The position numbers and the translations under genes were made by a program. Source: Acidobacteriaceae bacterium (GTDB lineage: Bacteria; Acidobacteriota; Terriglobia; Terriglobales; Acidobacteriaceae). From it: DNA of 5,229 nucleotides. Under the pieces are notes generated by a model, which was given only the letters and a program-made list of their open reading frames with translations, ran no database searches and was not told the DNA's origin. This document shows, in pieces, positions 1 through 5,227 of this stretch. Location of the stretch: assembly GCA_003162255.1 (NCBI GenBank), contig PMMJ01000435.1, positions 183 to 5,411 of the forward strand, written 5' to 3'. Every line of letters starts with the position of its first letter. Position 1 is the first letter of the stretch.

Positions 1-191
1 CCGCGCAGGATGCGCAGCGCGTTGTACTGCGTGCCGGTGAGCCCGAATTCCTTGAGCCGGGCCTCGACCCGCGCTTGCAGCGCGTCGGCCGTCCGCAGTA
101 AAGAAAGATAGGCTTCCTGCTCCCGGCTGGCGAATGGAACGTTTTGCTTGAGTTCGGCCTGCAGGCCTTTTGCTAGCAAACCACGAGACAT
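1..191 (-). CDS. MarR-family transcriptional regulator, N-terminal part (cut by window edge)
   Basis: Reading the minus strand from the ATG at 191-189 gives 63 complete codons that run off the window. The protein begins MSRGLLAKGLQAELKQNVPF and continues through a helix rich in Ala, Leu and Arg to FGLTGTQYNALRILRG. That last stretch is the typical start of the MarR winged-helix domain (LTxxQYxxLRxL). The recognition helix and wing lie outside the window. MarR proteins are dimeric cytoplasmic regulators that usually repress their own gene and a neighbour and respond to small aromatics, antibiotics or oxidants; the ligand here cannot be told. The start is well fixed, because an in-frame TAA lies four codons upstream. 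No Shine-Dalgarno sequence precedes the ATG (CTCCCTCC is the wrong polarity), which fits a leaderless transcript. The gene is divergent from the BON-domain gene, so it may control that gene, itself, or genes beyond the left edge. Family call is fairly sure; function is open. Confidence 0.85.
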   Translation of the reverse strand, partial: MSRGLLAKGLQAELKQNVPFASREQEAYLSLLRTADALQARVEARLKEFGLTGTQYNALRILR

Positions 192-199
192 GGAGGGAG

Positions 200-227
200 A
201 TTAGTCGTTATGACAAACATTTGTCAA
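200..227 (-). promoter_or_regulatory. Promoter of the MarR-family gene, probably giving a leaderless mRNA
   Basis: On the minus strand there is a perfect -35 TTGACA (227-222), a 16-bp spacer and a -10 ACTAAT (205-200, four of six consensus bases). Only 8 nt (199-192) separate the -10 from the ATG at 191. Transcription would therefore start at or next to the A of the start codon. The lack of a Shine-Dalgarno sequence agrees with this. The promoter call is by consensus matching only. Confidence 0.6.
211..226. promoter_or_regulatory. Palindromic operator, probably the MarR autoregulatory site
   Basis: TGACAAACATTTGTCA has 7-bp perfect arms (TGACAAA / TTTGTCA) around a 2-bp centre. Size and AT-rich character match operators bound by MarR dimers. 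It covers most of the -35 box and the first half of the spacer of the MarR-gene promoter, so a bound dimer would block RNA polymerase. That it is bound by this regulator is inferred from position. Confidence 0.6.
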
Positions 228-249
228 ACATCGTAAACCAGAGGCTTCC

Positions 250-268
250 TTGTAATAGTTTGTAAAAG
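250..268. repeat. Short direct repeat, TTGTAA(T/A)AG twice with a 10-bp period
   Basis: TTGTAATAG (250-258) and TTGTAAAAG (260-268) differ at one base and repeat every 10 bp, so both copies face the same side of the helix. They lie 22 bp upstream of the MarR-gene -35 box. They could be an activator site, an AT-rich UP-like element or chance in an AT-rich patch. Confidence 0.35.
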
Positions 269-270
269 TG

Positions 271-297
271 CCCTGCCCGCAAGATCCCTCCCCGCCC
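271..297 (-). other. Putative G-quadruplex motif
   Basis: The minus strand carries five runs of three or more G (297-295, 293-290, 288-286, 278-276, 273-271) separated by loops of 1, 1, 7 and 2 nt. Any four consecutive runs satisfy the usual G3+N1-7 rule. The plus strand is the matching C-rich strand. The motif sits between the two divergent genes, 68 bp before the BON-gene start codon, and would be on the template strand for that gene. Whether it folds in the cell is unknown. Confidence 0.45.
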
Positions 298-310
298 GCC
301 GCGCATCTAT

Positions 311-348
311 TTAACTAACCGGTTAACACTGTGGGGAACCGGAATTCC
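311..348. promoter_or_regulatory. Leader region of the BON gene with paired AACCGG elements and palindromes
   Basis: TAACCGGTTA (316-325) is a perfect 10-bp palindrome, nested in an outer TTAAC (311-315) / GTTAA (322-326) inverted repeat. AACCGG occurs at 317-322 and again at 337-342, exactly 20 bp apart. The second copy runs into the palindrome GGAATTCC (341-348). Two copies two helical turns apart suggest a protein-binding region just upstream of the ribosome binding site. I could not identify a convincing -35/-10 pair for the BON gene on the plus strand between 228 and 364. Confidence 0.35.
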
Positions 349-364
349 AGTAAGGATGGCAACC

Positions 365-1117
365 ATGAAGAAACAAGGATTGGCGGTGACTTTTACAGGC
401 ACTCTGGCGTTGCTCGTCCTGCTGAGTATGACTGCAATGGCCTCAACCGGCCGATATGACCAGCAGATTCAGCAGACGGTCAGCCAGAAGATCCATGACG
501 CGAAGCAACTGCAGAGCGTGAGCTCCAGCGTCGAAGATGGCATCGTGACCCTGACCGGCACGGTCGGCCTTTATCAGGACAAGCTCGACGCGGCAAAGAA
601 AGTCAAGAAGCTCGCAAACGTCAGCGGCGTTCGAAATGACATCGAGGTCGCAGGAACAACCGTGTCCGATGGGCAACTCCAGCAGAAACTGGCCCGGCAG
701 TTGGCCTATGACCGCGTCGGATACTACGACAACACGTTCAACTATCTTGCGCTCGATGTGAAAAACGGCGTCGTCACCCTCGACGGCGATACGGTAAACG
801 ATGTAGCGAAAGACTCAGCCCTCGCGATCGTGGCGCGCACGCCCGGCGTCAAGGACGTCGTGAGCCAGGTAAACGTGCTGCCGGTTTCGCGTTTTGACGA
901 TTCCATACGGGTGCGCACGGCACGCGCGATTTATCGCGACTCGGTGCTGGGCCGCTATGCCAGCGATCCGGTGCATCCGATCCGCATCGTCGTGGACAAC
1001 GGACACGTGACGCTCTACGGAACGGTCGAGAGCGCAATGGACAAGACCATTGCCGGAATGCGAGCGAATGCCGTACCGGGCGCGTTCAGCGTCGAGAATA
1101 AGCTGGTGGTGGACTAG
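365..1117 (+). CDS. Exported protein with three BON domains
   Basis: The 250-residue product starts MKKQGLAVTF, followed by a hydrophobic stretch and a likely signal peptidase site at Ala24-Met25-Ala26, so it should be periplasmic or envelope-bound. Three BON repeats follow: about 31-96, 102-172 and 178-250. Each has the hallmark turn and strand: DGIVTLTGTV (58-67), NGVVTLDGDTV (134-144) and NGHVTLYGTV (212-221). Each ends in a GV- or GA-containing helix and strand. BON domains are thought to bind phospholipid or other envelope surfaces (OsmY, secretin-linked and channel proteins). Nothing else is fused here, so it resembles an OsmY-like stress or envelope protein with an extra repeat. I chose the ATG at 365 because AAGGA (352-356) is 8 nt upstream and MKK starts the signal peptide. 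The in-frame ATG at 356 overlaps that AAGGA. The MarR gene is divergent and the downstream gene convergent, so it is probably transcribed alone. Family call is firm; the precise role is unknown. Confidence 0.9.
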   Translation: MKKQGLAVTFTGTLALLVLLSMTAMASTGRYDQQIQQTVSQKIHDAKQLQSVSSSVEDGIVTLTGTVGLYQDKLDAAKKVKKLANVSGVRNDIEVAGTTVSDGQLQQKLARQLAYDRVGYYDNTFNYLALDVKNGVVTLDGDTVNDVAKDSALAIVARTPGVKDVVSQVNVLPVSRFDDSIRVRTARAIYRDSVLGRYASDPVHPIRIVVDNGHVTLYGTVESAMDKTIAGMRANAVPGAFSVENKLVVD

Positions 1118-1144
1118 CCCGGATTGCAAGCTCACGTCGCGGGA

Positions 1145-1184
1145 AAATGCGCGGCCGCGCGGACCATCGCCCGGCCGCGCATTT
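1145..1184. terminator. Bidirectional intrinsic terminator between convergent genes
   Basis: The arms 1145-1157 (AAATGCGCGGCCG) and 1172-1184 (CGGCCGCGCATTT) pair perfectly over 13 bp around a 14-nt loop. In both directions an A-rich base of the stem gives a short U tract on the 3' side. It is better for the minus strand, where TTTT is followed by CCC. It starts 27 nt after the BON-gene stop codon, and the first base of the plus-strand complement of the minus-strand gene's TGA (1184) is the last base of the right arm. The left arm belongs to a 12-bp self-palindrome (1149-1160) that could form a competing small hairpin. Confidence 0.8.
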
Positions 1185-2083
1185 CACTTCCTGGGCTTAA
1201 GCGATTCAATCGGTGGAAAGGAAGTAGGCGAAGTGTAGATGCACTGGGCAGGTTGTTGCCCGGTTTGAATCGCCGAGACAACTGCCTCGATGGCTGTGCC
1301 GGCATTCGGAGGAATGACGACGGTGGCCGTCAGAAGGCCGGTGCGGACAGCGTTTTGTCCGGTTCCGGGCAAACCGTCACATCCGAGGAAGGGAACATTC
1401 ATCCAACCCTCCAGCTCCGTTCCGGCTGTGTGCTCCTGCATGGCTTGGCGGGCGCCGAGAGCCATCATATCGTTCTGAGCCGCGACCACTCCGATGGTGT
1501 GACTCTTTGCCAAGCCGAGCTTGAGCCACGAACTGACTGCGTGACGCGCACTTTCCTCCGTCCACAGACCCTTGAGTGCACGCACCTCCAGGTTCGCAGG
1601 TTTGGCGGATTCCATCCCTGCAGTTCGCTGGACGGAAGCAGCATTGTCGGCGGGACCCTGGATGTAGAGCATCATGCCGCCGTCGGGAAGCAGCCGGGCG
1701 ATTTGTTGGCCTTGGATTTTCCCCACTTCGAGATGGCTGGTGCTAACGGAAAAAAACGGAGTCGGGTATTGGCGCCGAAGGTCTGCTGCGTAGTCGACTT
1801 CTCGATTCAGGATGACCCAGGCAACTCCGGACGAGGCTGCGAGGCGGGCGGCCTGTGCGAGCGGCGTTCCAACCGGCTCGAACAAAATGCCACTCGGCCG
1901 CCGGTCTTCCGGGCGTTGCAAAAGTTCGAGCACTTGCTGGCTTTGTGCAATCGCGCTGTGCTCGATGTGTATGACCTGGAGCTCGACCCCTAGCCGCACC
2001 GCGGCCTTCTTCGCCGCGGCTACCTGCGCGGCTTGATAATCGTTGTTCTCAACCGCGAACAGAACAAGGCTGAGCTTTTTCAT
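1184..2083 (-). CDS. Sugar-binding-protein-fold protein (Peripla_BP_4-like) without signal peptide
   Basis: The 299-residue product has the two-lobed fold of ribose/galactose-type substrate-binding proteins. Typical elements are SGILFEPV (64-71), VILNRE (90-95), GKIQGQQIARLLPDGG (121-136), IQGPADNAASVQRTAGM (141-157), AAQNDMMALGA (201-211) and FLGCDGLPG (232-240). Arg153, Asn204-Asp205 and Asp236 fall where relatives contact the sugar. The first beta strand (KKLSLVLFAVENND) begins right at the start codon, so there is neither a secretion signal nor a LacI-type helix-turn-helix. An in-frame TAG six codons upstream excludes a longer ATG form. No ABC permease or ATPase is nearby. It is therefore probably a cytosolic sugar or small-ligand sensor rather than a transporter subunit; a partner protein would be needed to pass on the signal. 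No Shine-Dalgarno sequence is visible; three in-frame CTG codons precede the ATG. It is last of three minus-strand genes, 123 nt after the thioredoxin gene, and may have its own promoter. Fold is sure; role is inference. Confidence 0.88.
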   Translation of the reverse strand: MKKLSLVLFAVENNDYQAAQVAAAKKAAVRLGVELQVIHIEHSAIAQSQQVLELLQRPEDRRPSGILFEPVGTPLAQAARLAASSGVAWVILNREVDYAADLRRQYPTPFFSVSTSHLEVGKIQGQQIARLLPDGGMMLYIQGPADNAASVQRTAGMESAKPANLEVRALKGLWTEESARHAVSSWLKLGLAKSHTIGVVAAQNDMMALGARQAMQEHTAGTELEGWMNVPFLGCDGLPGTGQNAVRTGLLTATVVIPPNAGTAIEAVVSAIQTGQQPAQCIYTSPTSFPPIESLKPRK

Positions 2084-2144
2084 CAGCAGCAGGCCGAACT
2101 ACTCGATAGCCGGGGGCTCCCTATTTGGCTGCAAAGCGGTCCTT

Positions 2145-2172
2145 ATTCTACTCCCGTCTCGCGAATTCGCAA
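2145..2172 (-). promoter_or_regulatory. Putative promoter of the orphan binding-protein gene
   Basis: On the minus strand, -35 TTGCGA (2172-2167, four of six), a 16-bp spacer and -10 TAGAAT (2150-2145, five of six) would start transcription near 2138. That gives a leader of about 55 nt before the ATG at 2083. A perfect palindrome GCGAATTCGC (2161-2170) overlaps the -35 box and could be an operator. It lies in the 123-nt gap after the thioredoxin gene, where I see no clear terminator, so read-through transcription is also possible. Confidence 0.45.
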
Positions 2173-2206
2173 GGTTTTGTGCGTACAGGACTTCGTCGGG
2201 TGCCTC

Positions 2207-2704
2207 TCATCGGCTCTGCGCTCCGGGTTTCCACTTGTTCAGGAATACCAGAAAATCTTCCGGGGTGAGCGCTCGCGCATTCTCGAATTCACCGTTCTTC
2301 TGGCTGTAAATCAGCTTTCCATTGGCATCGAGCACGGCCAGTCCTGGAATGCCCCGCTTCATCGGAACCTCGTACTTCGCCATCAAGTCCTGATTCTTTT
2401 CTCCCTTGCCGATGTCCACGTGCACAACTTCATAATTGGCAGCCAGTATCGGCGCCAGATCCGAACTATGAAAGGCCTTATCGAGCACGTGGCAGTCAAA
2501 GCACCAGTTTGCTCCAAACACGACAATCACGCGCTTGTGTTCGGCGGCGGCTTTCGCCAAAGCCTCTTTGATCTCGGCGCGCGCATCGGCGCTTTCGTTG
2601 TAAATGTCCTTCGTCTTTGCAGCCGCCTGGCCAAAGCAGACTCCGCTCGCGGCCGCTGTTGCGATCGCGAGACTTAGCATCACAATCCACCGGGAGAGTT
2701 TCAT
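2207..2704 (-). CDS. Secreted thioredoxin-fold protein, WCFDC active site (Thioredoxin_7-like)
   Basis: The product is 165 residues. It starts MKLSRWIVMLSLAIATAAAS, a typical signal peptide with cleavage likely around residues 25-29. The thioredoxin fold follows: helix AEIKEALAKAAAEHKR (43-58), strand VIVVFGANWC, active site Trp67-Cys68-Phe69-Asp70-Cys71, strand VVHVDIGKG, and the cis-proline in GIPGLAVLD (Pro120). WCxDC with nearby LDKAF is seen in Thioredoxin_7-type proteins, which reduce or exchange disulfides outside the cytoplasm. The Phe-Asp pair between the cysteines differs from thioredoxin (GP) and DsbA (PH), so redox direction cannot be read from it. I chose the ATG at 2704 because AGGAG lies 7 nt upstream and a signal peptide follows at once; the frame stays open further upstream (to 2866) but would overlap the hydrolase gene and hide the signal. 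Cys23 in the signal region is not in a proper lipobox. It lies 74 nt downstream of the hydrolase gene, on the same strand. Confidence 0.9.
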   Translation of the reverse strand: MKLSRWIVMLSLAIATAAASGVCFGQAAAKTKDIYNESADARAEIKEALAKAAAEHKRVIVVFGANWCFDCHVLDKAFHSSDLAPILAANYEVVHVDIGKGEKNQDLMAKYEVPMKRGIPGLAVLDANGKLIYSQKNGEFENARALTPEDFLVFLNKWKPGAQSR

Positions 2705-2738
2705 TTGTAGTCTCCTGTACCTTGGAAGGTTCGATCTG

Positions 2739-2747
2739 AGTATAACA
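2739..2747 (-). promoter_or_regulatory. Possible extended -10 promoter for the thioredoxin-fold gene
   Basis: The minus strand reads TGTTATACT: a TGn extension directly before TATACT (2744-2739, five of six -10 bases). There is no good -35 box at the expected distance, which an extended -10 can do without. The start would fall near 2732, giving a leader of about 28 nt that contains the small inverted repeat ACCTT/AAGGT (2719-2730) and the AGGAG ribosome site. If used, the gene can be expressed apart from the upstream hydrolase. Confidence 0.4.
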
Positions 2748-2778
2748 ATGGAAACGCATCTCCCCGAGCCGCAGGTCG

Positions 2779-5031
2779 CTATTTCAAGCTGACGGATTCC
2801 TTCAGCGGCAGGCTCTGCGAAGAACCGCCCACTAGAAACATGTAGTCTCCGGGAACCAACTGCCATGCGTTCCGGTCAACGTCGAAGATCGACAGATACT
2901 GCGGATCGACCTCGACGGCCACTTCCTTACTCTCCGCCGGATTCAGTTTGATCTTACTCCAACCCACCAGACGTTTCGGCGGTTCGGCCGCCACGGCGGG
3001 CAGAGCCGCGTAAACTTCCGCGATCTCGACTCCAGTCCGATTGCTGGTGTTGGTTACGGTGAAGTTCAAGCGAACTTTTCCACCAGGCGTCCCACCTGTT
3101 ATAACTCGGAGATTGGAGTAGCTGTAAGTCGAGTAAGAAAGGCCATAGCCGAAAGGAAATAGGACATCCTTCTTCTCGGCGTCATACCACTTATAGCCCA
3201 CTTTCAATTGTTCGTCGTAAGTGGTCTGAAATGCGGGGAGACCCGCGGCTATCTTCTTCCAGTCGTCGGGCTCGCCGTTCGTAGTGGACTCTCGAGGCGG
3301 ATGCACCACGGTGCGATGCGGCAGGTCGGCCTCACTTCTGGGAAAGGTGATGGGCAGCTTCGCGCTCGGGTTCACTTCCCCGAAGATGACGTTGGCAACC
3401 GCCTCAGCGCCCTGCGTGCCGGCGTACCAGGCTTCCAGAATGCCGTTCACCTGGCTGGCCCAGGGCATGGTCACCGGGCTGCCGGTTTCGAGCACAACAA
3501 TCGTATGCGGATTTGCCGCGGCAACCGCCGCGATCAACTCATCCTGATGTTCCGGAAGGGAAAGGTTGTCGAGGTCCGCGCCTTCAATTTCCCACTGATA
3601 GGCGAACACAATGGCAACATCCGCAGTCTTCGCCAAGGCAGCCGCTGAGGAATGGTCTGTGCCGGGATCGAACTGAACCTTTGCACCTGGAGCTTTGGCT
3701 CGAATGGCCTTGAGCGGCGAAGTTGGAAACCAGACCGGCTTGCCCCATTTTGTTTGACCCTTGCCGGGTGGCATGATCGCGTTTCCACCCGGAGGATCGA
3801 CCTGTGCCGACCCTGCTCCCGAGATCATGCCCACGTCGGAATGCGGGCCGATTACAGCAATGCTATGGATCCGCGACGCATCGAGCGGAAGCTGCGCCTG
3901 TTCGTTCCTGAGCAGAACGATGCTGTGTTCGGCAATGTTCCGGGCGACCTCGAAGCCCCCGACCACATCGACGACGCTCTTCAGCGGCGGATCGTCGATG
4001 ACGCCACAGGCGAACATGGAGCGCAGAATCCTGCGAACATGATCGTCCACTTCCGCGATCGGCACACGGCCCGACTGCACCGCATCTTTCATCGCGCCGC
4101 CAAAGAAAATTTCGCCCGGCTCCTCTTGATCAAGCCCCGCCGCGGACGCTTTGACAGTACTATGCGTCGCTTCCCAATCCGAAACGACAAACCCTTTGAA
4201 GTTCCAGTCTTTCTTCAGGACGTCGGTCAGCAAATACTTGTTTTCGCACGCGTAGTCTCCATTCACACGGTTGTAAGCGCACATGACCGCGGCTGGATTC
4301 CCCTCGCGCACGCCAATCTCGAACGCCAGCAGATCGCTTTCTCTCATCGAACGCTTATCGATGTTGGCGTTGACGGCATTGCGCCCACTCTCCTGATCGT
4401 TCACCGCGTAATGCTTGATGTCGCCAATGACGTGCTGAGCCTGCGTTCCCCGAATCAGCGATCCGACCATTCTCCCGGCGAGGATTGGGTCCTCGCCCAG
4501 GTACTCAAACGTGCGGCCATCGCGCGGCTCGCGAGTCAGATTCACGCCTCCGCCGAGGGACATATTGTAGCCTTGCGCTCGCAGTTCGCGACCGATCAGC
4601 GCTCCATACTCATAGGCTGCATCCAGGTCCCAACTCGCGGCTGCGGCCAGATCGGCGGGCAGGGCGGTGGAGTAGCGGCCATTCTCCCCGCTTTGCCTCA
4701 CTCCGTAGGCGGCGTCGGACATCTGAATCGCGGGTATCCCCAGACGTGGAATGCCCACCACATAGCCCGCCCCGCCGTTCGAACCTACCGCCAGCGGACT
4801 GACCGGGCCTAGACCCTTCAAGCCAGTCCCATGCAGCATCGAGACCTTCTCGTCAATCGTCATCTCCTTTAGCACTAGGGCGGCGCGCTCATCGGGCGAT
4901 AGGGCCGCGTTCATCCATGGAGCTTTCTGCCGCGCGCCCGACTGGGCAGAGGCCGGTACCAATGCAGCGCTGACGATGAGAATGCTGAGGGCGAGCAGTA
5001 CGATACGGTGGAAAAGGCGGGGCAGGTCCAT
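2779..5031 (-). CDS. Secreted glycoside hydrolase family 3 (beta-glucosidase/beta-xylosidase type)
   Basis: The 750-residue enzyme should remove terminal beta-linked sugars from oligosaccharides outside the cytoplasm with retention of configuration. A signal peptide spans 1-29 (Ala27-Ser28-Ala29, then Gln30). The GH3 barrel (about 50-340) contains MSDAAYGVR (104-112), EPRDGRTFEYLGEDP (168-182), KHYAVNDQE (206-214) and FVVSDWEATH (281-290), with Asp285 the nucleophile. The GH3 C-terminal domain (about 365-600) has IVLLRNE, then GAGSAQV (405-411) and WEIEGADLDNLSLPEHQ, where Glu483 is the likely acid/base. FPFGYGLSYSTY (625-636) leads into the fibronectin-like domain (about 665-740). No PA14 insert is seen, and length is usual for a three-domain GH3. 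Asp106 sits in SDAA rather than the common SDGP or TDGP. Mature cysteines are only 251, 262 and 342. AAGGAG (5043-5038) is 6 nt before the ATG, fixing the start. It is first of three minus-strand genes. GH3 is certain; glucose versus xylose specificity is not. Confidence 0.96.
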   Translation of the reverse strand: MDLPRLFHRIVLLALSILIVSAALVPASAQSGARQKAPWMNAALSPDERAALVLKEMTIDEKVSMLHGTGLKGLGPVSPLAVGSNGGAGYVVGIPRLGIPAIQMSDAAYGVRQSGENGRYSTALPADLAAAASWDLDAAYEYGALIGRELRAQGYNMSLGGGVNLTREPRDGRTFEYLGEDPILAGRMVGSLIRGTQAQHVIGDIKHYAVNDQESGRNAVNANIDKRSMRESDLLAFEIGVREGNPAAVMCAYNRVNGDYACENKYLLTDVLKKDWNFKGFVVSDWEATHSTVKASAAGLDQEEPGEIFFGGAMKDAVQSGRVPIAEVDDHVRRILRSMFACGVIDDPPLKSVVDVVGGFEVARNIAEHSIVLLRNEQAQLPLDASRIHSIAVIGPHSDVGMISGAGSAQVDPPGGNAIMPPGKGQTKWGKPVWFPTSPLKAIRAKAPGAKVQFDPGTDHSSAAALAKTADVAIVFAYQWEIEGADLDNLSLPEHQDELIAAVAAANPHTIVVLETGSPVTMPWASQVNGILEAWYAGTQGAEAVANVIFGEVNPSAKLPITFPRSEADLPHRTVVHPPRESTTNGEPDDWKKIAAGLPAFQTTYDEQLKVGYKWYDAEKKDVLFPFGYGLSYSTYSYSNLRVITGGTPGGKVRLNFTVTNTSNRTGVEIAEVYAALPAVAAEPPKRLVGWSKIKLNPAESKEVAVEVDPQYLSIFDVDRNAWQLVPGDYMFLVGGSSQSLPLKESVSLK

Positions 5032-5122
5032 TTAATTCTCCTTCAATGGTTTCACGGTTCGAGGTGAATCACTACGATACTTAAGATGGGACGTGGTTGG
5101 CTAGGGAAACTCTGATTAGGTC

Positions 5123-5227
5123 CTCGCTGGCGAGACGGGATGCGCTGAAAGCGCGACCCTCAGCGGCTAAAGGCCGCTTGTGTAGCGGATTCTAGCGACA
5201 TCGCTAAAGCCATGCCCTTTCAAGGCT
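5123..5227. repeat. Cluster of short hairpins with a recurring GCTRAAG motif
   Basis: Successive small inverted repeats fill this stretch: CTCGC/GCGAG (5123-5134), GCGCT/AGCGC (5142-5154), AGCGGC/GCCGCT around TAAAG (5162-5178), TAGCGA/TCGCTA (5193-5206) and AGCC/GGCT (5208-5227). The motif GCT(G/A)AA(A/G)GC or a close form recurs at 5144, 5166 and 5203, in or next to the loops. This pattern resembles dispersed intergenic hairpin repeats I associate with Acidobacteriota genomes; that link is from memory. It lies about 90 bp upstream of the hydrolase gene and may be cut by the window edge. No ORF is supported here. Bases 5032-5122 hold the hydrolase ribosome site, and I see no clear promoter in them. 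Confidence 0.55.

Noticed and set aside
356..364. Upstream ATG of the BON gene (adds Met-Ala-Thr)
   Set aside because: The only Shine-Dalgarno-like sequence (AAGGA, 352-356) overlaps it, whereas that site is well spaced for the ATG at 365.
1124..1993. 289-codon plus-strand open frame antisense to the binding-protein gene
   Set aside because: Its translation is Arg/Cys/Gly-rich with no recognisable domain, and it runs opposite to a gene with clear family motifs; it is a shadow frame in GC-rich DNA.
1184..2083. LacI-type repressor
   Set aside because: The sugar-binding fold starts at residue 3 and an in-frame stop lies just upstream, so there is no room for a helix-turn-helix.
2630..2640. Lipoprotein signal at Cys23 of the thioredoxin-fold protein
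   Set aside because: The residues before the cysteine are Ser-Gly-Val, which do not make a lipobox; ordinary signal peptidase cleavage is more likely.
2705..2866. Longer start for the thioredoxin-fold protein (219 residues)
   Set aside because: It would overlap the end of the hydrolase gene and bury the signal peptide; the ATG at 2704 has AGGAG at 7 nt and begins a normal signal sequence.
3652..4812. 386-codon plus-strand open frame antisense to the GH3 gene
   Set aside because: It lies wholly inside the minus-strand hydrolase, whose catalytic motifs are intact. The plus-strand translation has no family features and no ribosome site was evident.
5123..5227. CRISPR array or tRNA gene
   Set aside because: The repeats are short, of unequal sequence and irregularly spaced (22 and 37 bp), with no constant direct repeat, and no cloverleaf can be drawn.
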